This document shows, one piece after another, positions 1 through 12,042 of a stretch of DNA of 64,000 nucleotides. The translations under genes and the position numbers were made by a program. The DNA is from Bolinopsis microptera (taxonomy: Eukaryota; Ctenophora; Tentaculata; Lobata; Bolinopsidae): the NCBI RefSeq assembly GCF_026151205.1, contig NC_087073.1, positions 21,657,270 to 21,721,269 on the forward strand. Reading direction: 5' to 3'. The notes beneath the pieces were generated by a model. That model saw nothing but the letters and a program-made list of their open reading frames with translations, did no database searches and was not told the origin of the DNA. Each line of letters opens with the position of its first letter. The first letter of the stretch is position 1.

Positions 1-95
1 GTATTAGATTGTTTTAGTCTACATGAGATAATAATATATTAGATAAGATTGGATATTATGTGTGCGAAGGATTTTGATATAAAAATATCGCACAG

Positions 96-2714
96 GTTCG
101 CACACAAGGTGGAAGCGTCCCCCGGAGTTGTGAACATGGTGGACGTATCGCATTTACTCGCACTGGTTTTATCTGCTCAAAACAAGCTGGAAGAGGCCCT
201 AAACATGGTCACACTAACTCTGATGAACTATCCTGATAACTTAAACTTGTTGATAACTAAAGTTATGCTGGAACGACAGGTTCATGGGGGTCACAGTGCC
301 CTCGTCACCTGCAAGGAGGTGCGTTCTAACTTCTCAATCGTAAATATGAGTTTATATTTGAAAACTTAACTTGCTTATTATAATGTTTTATGACAGATGA
401 CCTGACCTTGGTATAATTGTCAGGTATTACTGCCCCTGTTAGAAAGACTGAGCACGAGTGCATCTAAAGAAATGTTAGACCAAACCTATCTTCCTTACTC
501 CGACCAGTGGACCTCAGGTAACAATATCTACAGAGTGTAACGAGAACTTCTGTCTATTCATTTTATATATCTTTTAGGTTCAAATGCCAGGGGGAATTCC
601 AGGTATAGCCCCAAATTGCCCCGAGGCTTGCGCTCCCTTGCTCTCCATTAACCGCTACAATAACCCCTCGCTCCCAGGGAAGTTCCAGTTAACCCAGTGG
701 AGTGACAGGGTATCCACGCACACTACAGCCAGCTTTACCGGCTCCACTATTGGCACTCTGCCAGCCGAGAGCCTGTGCGAGAGTATTGATAGTGCTATTG
801 GCTGCGATCAGAGCAACTGGGGATATCAGGTTGGTTCCCACAGTTCCGGGAGTGCTGCCCCTTCATTCCAGGGATTAATATGGATTTGATTTTCGTTTTG
901 ATTTCTTCATTTATAACCGAGAAATGTGAACTTTTGGGAAAACTAGCAAACTGGACATCTAGTAGTGAGATCATTACCAAAAGCAAAATATAGCTCCAAA
1001 CCCTGGCTTTATAACACGAAAGCTTCGTCTTAATTTTTATTGAAAAGCACTAATATGTCAATGTGCCAACTCCTTATCTTGAGTAGGACTATCTGTACTA
1101 AATAAATATATATTATACGTATTCAAGGCAAATGAATTATCAGATGTACAGCTCGTCATTTATAATGAACGACTCTAAATACACCTTCAAATAGAAAGGG
1201 CCTATGTTGACATAGGCCCTTTTAAAAAAGTATACCAGCACGAAAATCTGTGGAACCATACCTACCATATCCCCAAACATAAAGTCAATTGGGTGAAAAT
1301 TGATTATCTTCAATTTTTTTAAAGAGCCTATATTAACATAGTCCTTTTTCAATAAACTGAACTGCTACTGATATTGATAAAATAAAAGGGCACATGTCGA
1401 CATAGGCCCTAAAAAATTGTTGGAATGTGATGTTTTTGATGATGTTTTTGAAAAGTAGAAAGGGCCTAAGTCAACATATGCCCTAACAAATTGTTGGAAT
1501 GTGATGTTCGAAGATATAAATTTGAAAAGTTAAAAGGACCTATGTTCACATAAGCCCTGTACCAATTCTCACATGTAAGATGCTTCAATTAATTAAGAGG
1601 GGCCTATTATATGTATCAAATGTTATTTTAAATGGGCCTATGTCAAAATTAAATCAATTTGCAATTACCCCAATTAATTGAAAAGCTTCAGGAACATTTT
1701 CAGAGTGTCTTTCCATTTAGGATACACAGAAATCAAATTCAAATGCCTATTCTAAAGTTGATTTCCATAAATAGGTTTTTATGTATTATCTCAAAACGAC
1801 TTTTTTCGACATAAGCCCTTTCTATTTGACGTGACTTCTCAACCTGACATATCCTTAAAATTTTCTTATGCCCTAAAAAAGGTCAGGTCTTCTAAAAATT
1901 AAGCTTCACTAAGCTAGGAGAATGTCAAAGTTGAATAATCAATGTATTCGCAGGCTGAAGTTTGGTACACAATTGCAGACGTTTTCTTATCAGAAAATAT
2001 GATCTCCGACGCCCAGAAGTGTGTCGACGAGATAAAACAGCTCTTTCCTCTTTCTCATCTAGTTTCCTACATGAACGCGAGGATACGTGAAAATGAAGGT
2101 ATCACTATCTCAAAATTTGACAAAATGCCAGTACGTTATAGCATAGTCCCTGAAACTTCCCTCTCAAACGTAACTACTCACTCCGACCAACTAATTTCTC
2201 AAACTAATTTCCTGCCCAGATAACCAGAAAGAAGCTGAACAACAGTACATAAACGCAGTAACGCTCACGCCTCTCCACGTTCCGTCCCTTGTTGCCCTGG
2301 GAAGACTACAAATAGAACTCAACAAACCAATACTTGCTGAACATTATCTAGTGGAGGCTACACATCTCAAGGTTGGTATTACGGGGCCGAGGGGGGTTAC
2401 AGAGATATAGGGGGGCCGGGGGGGGGGGGGGGGGGGGGGGGGTTACAGAGATATAGGGGGGGGGTTACAGAGATAGAAAATGCTCCTTTTATAACTTATG
2501 GAGACCCGTCCGCTGGTTTCCAACTAACGACTAATGATTATATAACTAACAGCTCTCTCCTCAGCCGGACGAGTATGAAGCGTGGCACTACCTGGGCCAG
2601 CTCCATCAGCTGCAGGGTTGTCATCAGAAGGCTGCTGACTGTTTCCTCACCGCTCTCCGCTTCGAGTCTTCTGCTCCCGTCCGACCTTACAGCGTACTTA
2701 AATGGAAGTTGTAG
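96..2714 (+). CDS. TTC7: TTC7-family tetratricopeptide repeat protein, 3' part (5' end outside window)
   Basis: TTC7 proteins are known as scaffold subunits that hold PI4K-alpha at the plasma membrane with EFR3 and FAM126. Six exons can be joined with consistent phases: 96-318, 424-517, 591-829, 1954-2098, 2220-2371 and 2565-2714 (stop TAG 2712-2714). The translation begins with a TPR-like stretch (HLLALVLSAQNKLEEAL), passes through a low-complexity linker in exon 3, and resumes with TPR helices such as AEVWYTIADVFLSENM and DEYEAWHYLGQLHQLQG. The end, CFLTALRFESSAPVRPYSVL, resembles the vertebrate TTC7A/B C-terminus, where a similar ECFLTALELEASSP segment occurs. The acceptor of exon 3 was set at 591 because this alone keeps the frame; the AG at 577 would not. 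The start of the first exon (acceptor AG at 94-95) is less certain. The N-terminal exons are missing because the window begins inside the gene. The intron 830-1953 carries palindromic repeats. Confidence 0.8.
830..1953. repeat. Intron with scattered imperfect palindromes of the GGGCCTATGT/ACATAGGCCC type
   Basis: Between about 1196 and 1822 the intron repeats a near-palindrome, best preserved at 1198-1222, where GGGCCTATGT is followed by TGACATAGGCCC. Degraded copies lie near 1325-1350, 1387-1411, 1460-1484 and 1536-1560, and half-sites near 1600, 1636 and 1806. Spacing is irregular (roughly 60-130 bases), so this is not a simple tandem array. Confidence 0.7.
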
Positions 2715-2779
2715 CCTTGACCAGGTCGAACATTGTGACCATTGTGGCCTTGATAGTTTGAAGCTTTAAATGTTGTATC

Positions 2780-3913
2780 AGTAGTGACTAGTGGTGACTA
2801 GTATTAGTGACCAATAGTGACTAGTGGTGACTAGTATTAGTGACCAATAGTGACTAGTGGTGACTAGTATTAGTGACCAATAGTGACTAGTGGTGACTAG
2901 TATTAGTGAGCAGTAGTGACTAGTGGTGACTACTATTAGTGACCAATAGTGACTAGAGGTGACTAGTATTAGTGACCAGTAGTGACTAGTGGTGACTAAT
3001 GGTGACTGGTATTAGTGACCAGTAGTGACTAGTGGTGACTAGTAGTAGTGACCAATAGTGACTAGTGGTGACTAGTATTAGTGACCAGTAGTGACTAGTG
3101 GTGACTAGTAGTAGTGACCAGTAGTGACTAGTGGTGACTAGTATTAGTGACCAGTAGTGACTAGTGGTGACTAGTAGTAGTGACCAGTAGTGACTAGTGG
3201 TGACTAGTAGTAGTGACCAATAGTGACTAGTGGTGACTAGTATTAGTGACCAGTAGTGACTAGTGGTGACTAGTAGTAGTGACCAGTAGTGACTAGTGGT
3301 GACTAGTAGTAGTGACCAGTAGTGACTAGTGGTGACTAGTATTAGTGACCAGTAGTGACTAGTGGTGACTATTGTTAGTGACCAGTAGTGACTAGTGGTG
3401 ACTAGTAGTAGTGACCAGTAGTGACTAGTGGTGACTAGTAGTAGTGACCAGTAGTGACTAGTGGTGACTAGTAGTAGTGACCAATAGTGACTAGTGGTGA
3501 CTAGTATTAGTGACCAGTAGTGACTAGTGGTGACTAGTAGTAGTGACCAGTAGTGACTAGTGGTGACTAGTAGTAGTGACCAGTAGTGACTAGTGGTGAC
3601 TAGTATTAGTGACCAGTAGTGACTGGTGGTGACTAGTATTAGTGACCAGTAGTGACTAGTGGTGACTAGTATTAGTGACCAGTAGTGACTGGTGGTGACT
3701 AGTATTAGTGACCAGTAGTGACTTGTGGTGACTAGTATTAGTGACCAGTAGTGACTGGTGGTGACTAGTATTCGTGACCAGTAGTGACTGGTGGTGACTA
3801 GTATTAGTGACCAGTAGTGACTGGTGGTGACTAGTATTAGTGACCAGTAGTGACTGGTGGTGACTAGTATTAGTGACCAGTAGTGACTGGTGGTGACTAG
3901 TATTAGTGACCAA
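2780..3913. repeat. Minisatellite, 33-base unit made of three 11-base sub-units
   Basis: The unit contains TGACTAGTGG, TGACTAGTAT and TGACCAGTAG in succession, giving about 34 copies. Each 11-base sub-unit starts with TGACTAGT or TGACCAGT. The array begins about 65 bases after the TTC7 stop codon. Substitutions such as TATT/TAGT and CTAG/CTGG are clustered, with the 3' half enriched in CTGGTGG variants, as expected of local duplication. The long open frame on the minus strand at 3656-3913 only reflects the unit being divisible by three. Confidence 0.95.
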
Positions 3914-4898
3914 TATATTCCGTTGGACAGATTGCTAAGCGTAGCTGGTTTAACTTTGACAAAGCTATAGTTTACAATTTGAAGTGTATATTCGATTACT
4001 TATTGTAGTTTTATAATGAAGTATATGCATGAATATTTCAATATTATGTAGTTTACTATACATTCTTGTCAAGTGTCAATTAATTTTACTCTAACATCGA
4101 ATTGTTGAGTTCTTATAGGTAAATCCGTCTAGGATACTAGGATACTTCCTAATTCTACATAGGGTTGGGTTATACGATCAAGGTTTCTTGCAGATCTTTG
4201 AAAAGGGGCGTTCTAGTAATGACAGGATGTCGTTACTATCGTAAATAGCTCTTGAGCTGTTTAGCTTTAATGCTTGTTTAATTATTTCATAGGTTGATCG
4301 AGGGTTCGTCTGGAGCTGGAGGGCATTGTAATGATTGCTAATGATCTTTTGTTTGAATTGTAACTGATTTTGTTGATTTTAATTGTTATTAGAATGCACG
4401 GTTTGAAATATATTTCCGAATTCCGATCAGTCACCAGTATACTGGGTAAACGTACTTTAGTGCGAAAATCAGAATACTGTTACTTAATGTTACTTAATGA
4501 TTAATCTAAGGGCTTATTTCCTTCACGATAAAGCTTCATAGCAGCAGCTTCAGTCTGTTTAATAACTTAATATTTTGCTAATTTGTTAATGTTGTTATTA
4601 AAGTTCAGTTATATACCTAGTAATGTTAGTGATCTTGTAACTTACCGTTTTCTTACTACGTTAAGTTCTTAATTGAAAATCCCACGACGCCAATTCTGGT
4701 TTTCAAAACACAAAAATGCAGAAACAAATCCCCTCAATTCGTCATATTCCCTGAGAAATACCTTTAAATATATCAATATGACCATTTCAAAGATCGTTTC
4801 CTATGGCTAGGTGATGCATGATCACGAGTAAACGCTCTATTCCGCTCATAACTCAGATCGTTCAACAAACGCCCTTTTTGTGCCACAACCTTACCAGA
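3914..4898. other. Intergenic region between TTC7 and IARS1; no gene seen
   Basis: This is AT-rich sequence without a recognisable open frame or repeat. The IARS1 promoter and 5' UTR should lie in its last few hundred bases, but I see no clear TATA box or other element. Confidence 0.5.
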
Positions 4899-7800
4899 AT
4901 GGTCTCTCAAGTGAGTAACAAGTTTTGGTAACATTACGAGGAAGTGGTCTCTAACTTTTATCTTAAATAAACTAAACCCGGTTGATGGAATTTCAGATGG
5001 TTAACATTAGGTCCAATTTTGTGAGGTACAGTCTCCTATTCACTGTAATACTCTTCGTGGTACAGGTACCAGACTCAGTGTCCTTCCCCAAAGAGGAAGA
5101 GAAAGTGATTGAACTCTGGAAGAAGAACGACACTTTTAAGAAGTCGTTAGAGCAAAGTAAAGCAGCTAAACGTCCAGCCTACACGTTCTATGACGGTCCT
5201 CCCTTTGCTACAGGACTTCCTCACTACGGTCACTTGCTGGCTGGCTCTGTTAAGGATATCGTTACTAGGTCGGTAAAAACTAAACCAGCACGGTATTTTG
5301 ATGTTCCAGCTCATTCCAATACAATTTTTGTAGAAAATATCAAACTTCTTGAAGTCTTCACTTTTCATACTCGGATTGTGATGGAGGTCCCCAGACTCCG
5401 GTTCAGAACCTCTACATATTATATTTAACATGTCCCTGTCCTCCCCAGGTATGCTCACCAGAACGGGTACCATGTGGAGAGGCGGTTTGGTTGGGATTGT
5501 CACGGTTTACCTGTAGAGCACGAGATTGACAAGAAACTTGGTGCGTTTAACCTCCATCTAACAAAAACTAACAATAATAAGATACAAATTCTTTACATTT
5601 TACTAACTGCTATAATAACTACCTAATAAAACCTGCAAGCCCCTAAAACCTCCTATTTCTCCAGGGATCACGGGACCTGCTGACGTGCACGCAATGGGTA
5701 TAGACAAGTACAACGCGGAGTGTAGGAGTATTGTGATGAGGTACGCTAGTGAGTGGGAACACTCTGTACAGAGACTCGGCAGATGGATAGATTTCGAGAA
5801 CGTGGGTAAACTTTTAGTCTTATGTAACATGTGTGTAAGATCTAGAACTTCCGTGAGGCTCTTTTAATCTAGGTTTTAATAAAGCTTGATGTTGTTGACG
5901 TATTACTGAACTTATAAACAGGATTCTTATTAAAATATTTCCCGCAGGACTACAAGACTTTATATCCTGAATTCATGGAGTCAGTGTGGTGGGTGTGGTC
6001 ACAGATGTTTGCTAAAGGTCTTGTTTACAAAGGTTTCAAAGTAATGCCCTACTCCACTGCCTGCAACACACCTCTCTCTAACTTTGAGGTTAACCAGAAC
6101 TACCACGATGTCACGGACCCTGCCGTCTTCGTCAGCTTCCCCATCGACCAGGACCCGGGAGTCAGCTTTGTGGCCTGGACCACCACCCCCTGGACCCTGC
6201 CCAGCAACCTTGCCTTGTGTGCTAACCCTGATGAGATATACGTGAAGATCCTGGACAAAGTCAGGGACCAGAAGTTCATCTTGATGGAAGCTAGGCTGTG
6301 TGGATTGTACAAGACAGAAGATGACTACACAATTCTTGAGAAGTTCGCCGGAAATACCCTAGCTGGTAAGACTTACACCCCTCTGTTTCCCTTACATGGA
6401 GCAGATGAAGGCTAATGGAGCGTTTAAAGTGTGTCTTGATAAATATGTTACTAAGGATGCGGGTACGGGTATGGTCCATCAGGCCCCAGCATTTGGAGAG
6501 GACGATTACCGAGTTTGTTTGGCCAATGGGGTTTTCAAAAAGGGCAGGAACCTGACATATGCCCTGTTGATCCCACCGGAAAGTTCCTCTCTATCGTGAC
6601 TGACTTTGATGGAATGTATGTGAAAGATGCTGACAAGCACATCATCAAGAAGCTGAAGGAAGAAGGAAGAATGGTCCACGCTGGAACCATAAACCACAGC
6701 TACCCATACTGTTGGAGATCTGATACCCCCCTCATCTACAGGGTCATCCCCAGTTGGTTCATCAAGGTCACTGCACTCCGTGAGAAACTGCTGGCCAATA
6801 ACGACAAGTGTTACTGGGTTCCTGAGTTTGTCAAAGAGAAGAGGTTTAAGAACTGGTTGGCTGACTGTCGCGATTGGAGCGTGTCCAGGAACAGGTATTG
6901 GGGAACTCCTATACCTCTTTGGGTTAGTGATGACGGCGAGGAGATTGTGTGTGTGGGATCTATCAAGGAGCTGGAGGACCTAACCGGGGAGAAGATAACT
7001 GATCTTCATCGGGAGAGCATTGATCATCTCACTATTCCGTCGAAGTGTGGTAAGGGTGTTTTGAAGAGGGTACCGGAGGTGTTCGATTGTTGGTTTGAAA
7101 GTGGAAGTATGCCCTACGCGCAGCAGCATTATCCATTTGAAAATGTTTCTCAGTTCGATTCTAAGTTCCCAGCTGAATTCATTGCGGAAGGAGTTGATCA
7201 AACGAGAGGATGGTTCTACACACTTCTGGTCCTCGCCACGGCCCTATTTGATAAACCACCATATAAGAACCTGATCGTGACCGGTCTGGTGCTTGCTTCC
7301 GACGGAAAGAAGATGAGCAAGCGTCTGAAGAACTACCCGGACCCAACTACTGTCATGGACAAATACGGAGCAGACTCTCTGAGGCTGTATCTGATCGACT
7401 CCCCTGTTGTTAGAGCTGATACTCTCCGCTTCAAAGAGGAAGGTGTCAAGGATGTCCTCAAGGATGTTCTTCTACCATGGTTCAACGCTTACCGCTTCTT
7501 GATCCAAAATATAATCCGACTAGATAAAGAAGATGGCGTGAAGTTCGTGTATAATGAAAACAGTCCAGTCCTGTCCAATAACGTGATGGATAAGTGGATC
7601 CTGTCCTACACGCACACTTTAATAGAATTCGTGAAGGTGGAGATGGCTGCTTACAGACTCTACACAGTTGTTCCCCGTCTGCTCCAGTTTATTGAGAACC
7701 TCACTAATTGGTACGTTAGGCTGAACAGAGCGAGACTGCGAGGAGAGGTTGATTTGGAGGAGTGCCAGGCGAGCGTGCAGACTCTCTTCTCCGTCATGTT

Positions 7801-8995
7801 CAACATGATCCGACTCATGGCCCCATTCACTCCATTCATCACCGAGATGATGTACCAGAACTTGCACAAGAGCATTGATAAAAACATGATCAAGGGGGCA
7901 TCAGACAGTATTCACTACATGATGCTACCAAAGTACGACCCCAAGATGGTTGATAAGGATATTGAACGCCGTGTGTCGGTAATGCAGGCTGTTATTGAAA
8001 CAGGCCGTGTTCTCAGGGACCGAAACACTCTCCCTATAAAATATCCTTTAAAGGAGGTTGTTCTGGTGGACGCTGATCCTACAACTCTGGCAGACGCCCA
8101 GGCTCTGGAGTCTTACATTGTCAGTGAGCTCAATGTGAAGAAGTTGACAGTTTCATCTGATAAGAAGAAGTACGATGTGAAACTGACTGCCAAACCAAAC
8201 CACATGATTCTGGGGAAACGGCTGAAGAAGGACTTTAAACCCGTGTCAGCAGCCATCGCTAAACTTACTGACGCTCAACTTACGGAGATGAAGGAGTCAG
8301 GGAAACGGGAAATTCTCGGTCATACTATCGGTTTTGATGAGATGCATGTTGGTTACGAGGTGAACTCTGAGTCGGGCTCGTATGCTGCTGCTTCAATGCA
8401 CAATGTTCTGGTCTTACTCGACCTGTCTACTGACCAGGAGATGATGGATGAGGGCCTGGCGAGAGAGGTCATCAACAGAATTCAGAAGCTTAGGAAGTCA
8501 GCTAAATTAGTCCCAACTGATAAAATCTCCATATTTTACGCGATTGACAGCAAGAAGAAGGATAACGAAGACATGTCTAGAGCAATGAGAAACTATCAAG
8601 ATTTCATCGAAACTGGCGTAAAGTCTCCATTCTTAGGCGAACCCGCTCAGGAAAATGTAATTATTTCTGAAGAAGTGGAGGTTAAAGGAAGCAGATTCCA
8701 GCTTACTCTCTGTGGAGATGTCAAGAAAAGTAGCTCCGGTCCTGTCGTCCAATGGCCTCAGGGTCGTCCATCCGGTAAATACTTCACCGTCAACTACAAC
8801 GATTCCTCAAGGGAAATCCTACTACAACCCAACGGTAATCAACTGTCAGCAATACGACTTGAGAGGGAAGTTAAAGCCATGTATGGGCTGTTTGGAAGGA
8901 CGGTAATCTTGAGTTTTAATGGTAGTGCGGTTAAATGTACAACACGTGACCTTACTTTCCTTGGCGGGGGTATTGTCACAGTTATAACAGCGTAG
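4899..8995 (+). CDS. IARS1: Cytosolic isoleucyl-tRNA synthetase (class I aminoacyl-tRNA synthetase)
   Basis: The enzyme charges tRNA-Ile with isoleucine in the cytosol. Five exons fit: 4899-4910, 5066-5268, 5449-5540, 5665-5801 and 5948-8995 (about 1163 aa; human IARS1 is 1262 aa). The tiny first exon encodes only MVSQ, and the next begins [13 protein letters not shown], matching the start of vertebrate IARS1 (MLQQVPENINFP). I therefore prefer this start over an ATG at 4982 inside the intron. The HIGH signature is present as [12 protein letters not shown] and the KMSKS signature as [14 protein letters not shown]. An editing-domain signature, [12 protein letters not shown], lies in exon 5, as do GGTP-like residues of the catalytic core ([14 protein letters not shown]). 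The C-terminus ends after one domain resembling the vertebrate C-terminal extension, so it is about 100 residues shorter. Two single-base indels interrupt the frame: an extra base near 6392 and a missing base near 6537-6544. They cancel, and the protein between them is conserved in the shifted frame. Confidence 0.95.
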
Positions 8996-9115
8996 CTGCT
9001 CATCTTCTTAGGTCATATTATAGGGTAAATAATTTAACTCAAGCTTTATCATATTTCATTTTCATAAAGGTATTTGACTGATTTTATGGAGTTTTCCCAC
9101 TATCTCGTTTGACTG

Positions 9116-9117
<2 letters not shown>

Positions 9118-9150
<33 letters not shown>

Positions 9151-9172
9151 TTCTCTCTCTCTGATTGCTGTT
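9118..9172. repeat. CT dinucleotide microsatellite
   Basis: A nearly pure run of CT repeats lies between IARS1 and CDC123, broken only by short TAT/TTT interruptions near 9149-9154. It could act as a pyrimidine-rich tract, but nothing here shows that. Confidence 0.9.
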
Positions 9173-9378
9173 TAAGTCTCGCCGACGAGACTGACAATTA
9201 TTGCTCATATTATTGTATTGTCATCTTCATAATGTTCCCAATCATATTTTAAATGTTAAAATGTCCTCGACTTCCCACGAATCGCATAATCTTGTTGTAT
9301 AATTCGCTGTATGTTGGCAACTGACTAACTGAACTAAATAACGAACAGGATGTAGCAATGTTGAACTAACTCCGGAAG

Positions 9379-10673
9379 ATGTTGAGGAGTCAGATCGAGC
9401 ACTGTGCCACCCCTGTCTGGTACAGCCACTTCCGACCTATCACCTTCGACACCTTGTTCGTTCACCTGACTCCTGATTTCCTGGCTTATCTGTCCGCTGA
9501 CGGTGTTGTGCTGCCTCCCTCCCTCATTCCTTCTCACCCCCACAATCAGCAGCAGGACAGCTCCGACAGTGAGGTGAGAAATAGTTAATTTCACTGATGT
9601 AACGGCCATTTGTTATCTGTCCCGCCATTATATGTCCCGCCATTGTATGTCCCTGTAACGGCTATTATCTGTCCCGCCACTAGCTGTCCCGCCGATAAGG
9701 GGTCCTTCGTTCAGGTCTTTGGAGAAATACACCGCCATAATCTGTCCCATTAATCTGTCCCGCCATTATATGTCCCATAATCTGTCCCGCCATTATATGT
9801 CCCGCATCTAGTGGCGGTACAGAAATACATCCAGGTATGGAATTAAATTTATTTTTTCTTTCTAATTCTATCCTTTCTCAGGTAGATGAGGAAGAATGGG
9901 AAGAGACTCCGCAAGCAACCCAACCGGACTTCCCGGACCTGGAGGAGAAAGTGAGGCTAGCAATAGAGCGTCTTGGTGGAGAAGCGTTTATCAAGCTCAA
10001 CTGGTCCGCGCCCCGTGACGTGAGTTGGATGTTGCATGATAATTCCCTCTGCTGCCGGACCCCGCTGGATGTTATCCTGTTATTGAAGGGCAGCGAGTTT
10101 ATTCAACATGACCTGACCCAGGCGTTTATGGAATGTACTGATGGTATCAGCCAGACACCCACAGGAGGGTTCGTCCTAACGATACGCAGGTTCCAGAGCA
10201 TAACCCCTGCTGGAGAGTTTAGGTGTTTTGTTAGGGCTAACAACCTGATAGCTGTGTCCCAGCGGAACCACCGCCAGTTTCTCGCCTCCATCCCTGCCGA
10301 TAGAATCAACATCCTGAACGATATCCAGCACTTCTTTTTCAACTACATCCAGGCAAAGTTCCCGGACCCTGACTTTGTGTTCGACGTTTACAGATCAGGA
10401 CCTCACCATGTTATTCTGGTCGACTTTAACCCGTTCTGCAGGGTCACCGACCCGCTCCTCTTCGCCTGGGAGGAGCTCTGCGGGTTGACCCCGGGCCCAC
10501 AGCCCGTGTTTAAAGTGGTTGAAAACCAGGAGAGTATCAAGGGTCACCCTTACGGCGCTAACAGGGTCCCACAGGACATTGTGAGCATTAATAACCAGCA
10601 GGAAATTAACGAGTTTGTGAGCATGTTCAATAATGGCAAGTTTGCGGGCGACAGTGACGATGATGACTTGTGA
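9379..10673 (+). CDS. CDC123: CDC123 / D123 family protein (eIF2 assembly chaperone)
   Basis: CDC123 is an ATP-grasp-fold protein needed to join eIF2 alpha, beta and gamma. There are two exons, 9379-9573 and 9882-10673, with clean GTGAGA donor and CTCAG acceptor and phase 0, giving 328 aa (human 336). The N-terminus has WYSHFRPITF, like the WYPFFRGVTI of the human protein. An acidic stretch (SSDSEVDEEEWEETPQ) spans the junction. Family-diagnostic segments follow: KLNWSAPRDVSWM, GEFRCFVRANNLIAVSQR, DFVFDVYRSG and LVDFNPFCRVTDPLLFAWEEL, containing the metal/ATP-binding DFNPF-type motif. The protein ends in an acidic tail, GDSDDDDL. The gene starts only 383 bases after the IARS1 stop. An acceptor-like AG (AACGAACAG, about 9350) precedes the start codon. 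Confidence 0.95.
9600..9815. repeat. Irregular short repeat with TGTCCCGCCATTATA motif in CDC123 intron
   Basis: The only intron of CDC123 is largely built from about ten copies of CTGTCCCGCCATTAT or close variants, in tandem but irregularly spaced, with one interruption near 9695-9735. It has no coding potential. Confidence 0.8.
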
Positions 10674-11511
10674 GACAGATCAGGAGGATCAGGATAGTCG
10701 ATATATCCAGTGCCATCTCCTTATATGGGCATCACGTGTCAGTACCATCGTATCTATAAGGACAATGTACCCAACTTATTATTTTTAAGAGTCACAAGTT
10801 CGAAGTTACGAAGTTCTGAGGATGGATGCAGTTGTTTGAAAATGATTAGACAGAAAGGGATGTTTCTGGATATAAGATAACGTTATTTATTACTGAATTG
10901 TAATTATCAATTATAGCTGATTTTTATAGAATCTGTATGATATAACCATTTCTTTTTACAACATTTTTGAGAAGAATATGCGTATGAAATAGCTGATAAT
11001 ATATACATAGTAAGATAACGGATGCTTTACCTCTAGTATTTAATTTAGTCATCGGGTGAAGTCGTTTTAAGTTTTAATTTTATATTATTGATTTATTACA
11101 TAGATTTATGAGGTCACCGTTCATGAACAAAGATTACAATGGCCGCATTGTTGCGCAATAATTTATCTCGAATGACAGTCTTTTCCAATCTGTAATTAAT
11201 TTATCTCAGAAACTTGTGCCACCTGACTCGTTGAAAGTTATATAATCGTTTACCACAACTGATAGCTAAATGTGAATGGTGCATTTTAATTGAGAGCCGA
11301 AATTTTAAATCCTTTTTCTTTTAACTTTAAGTTCTTTTTATTTAACATTATTTCTTGCTTATTTCACTGTTTTCATTTCGTTTCCCTGATTACCGGATGG
11401 AATCGCTGTCTCCAAATTTCCAGACTTTCTCAATCACGAATCAATTTATATACAAATGAATAGTAATAGTATGTAAAATTATATAATCGCGCTAAAAATA
11501 GGTTTTGCAGG
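10674..11511. other. Intergenic, CDC123 3' flank to RRM-like gene; nothing recognised
   Basis: AT-rich sequence with no open frame of note and no repeat array. The CDC123 3' UTR probably occupies its first part. The last bases contain a pyrimidine-poor acceptor, GGTTTTGCAG, ending at 11510, one base before the next start codon. Confidence 0.5.
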
Positions 11512-12042
11512 ATGGCAGAGTCACTGGAAGCTATGCGACAAGCGAGACTAGCGGCCCTAAGTCGGTCTGCTGAAGCCTCTGCCAATACACCATCACCACA
11601 CCCTGCTCCTCTACAACAACCTAACAAAGCTTACTCCAGAACCCCTCCAGTCAACCAAACTAACCACTCTCAGAGTAACAAAATCCACACCCTCTCCTCC
11701 ACCAGGTCCAACTCTGGGTCTGGGACCAGACTAGCTGCTAACTCCAGAACACAAGTCGTCACACAAACTCATGAACTCTACGTGAGGCTACCCTCTAAAG
11801 AGATAACTTCAGAGCAGTTGGTGATGTTTATTAAATGTCAGTTCAATGTTAACGCCTCCGTAAGGTACATGAACACCAAGCAACAGTCGTACCAGATGAC
11901 CGACAGGAACTTTTGTTTTGTTGAGTGTGATTCAAGGGCGGACATGGACCGGCTCATTGAAGATATGAACGACACGACTATCGGAGATTGGGAGGATCCG
12001 ATCATGGTTAAAGAGAAACTGGACCATCCCCCCTCTGGGTGA
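11512..12042 (+). CDS. Small RRM-like RNA-binding protein
   Basis: A single-exon reading frame of 176 aa. Residues 1-25 form a basic, alanine-rich helix (MAESLEAMRQARLAALSRSA). Residues 25-85 are Ser/Asn/Pro-rich and likely disordered. Residues about 88-170 look like a degenerate RRM: an RNP2-like strand (LYVRLPSKEI), helix 1 (TSEQLVMFIKCQF), and an RNP1-like strand (RNFCFVECDS) followed by a helix (ADMDRLIEDMND). I do not recognise the ortholog. The start codon lies one base after a good splice acceptor (TTTTGCAG), which suggests either a 5' UTR intron or a spliced-leader acceptor. It could also be an unrelated alpha-beta fold; the codon pattern and context make a real gene likely. Confidence 0.65.
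   Translation: MAESLEAMRQARLAALSRSAEASANTPSPHPAPLQQPNKAYSRTPPVNQTNHSQSNKIHTLSSTRSNSGSGTRLAANSRTQVVTQTHELYVRLPSKEITSEQLVMFIKCQFNVNASVRYMNTKQQSYQMTDRNFCFVECDSRADMDRLIEDMNDTTIGDWEDPIMVKEKLDHPPSG

Noticed and set aside
2780-3913. CRISPR-like array
   Set aside because: Repeats are contiguous without unique spacers, and the window is eukaryotic.
4982-5065. ATG-initiated hydrophobic extension of IARS1
   Set aside because: A four-codon exon at 4899-4910 with a GTGAGT donor gives the conserved family N-terminus; the extension is intron.
9334-9609. Minus-strand frame across CDC123 exon 1
   Set aside because: It is the shadow of the conserved CDC123 exon on the other strand.
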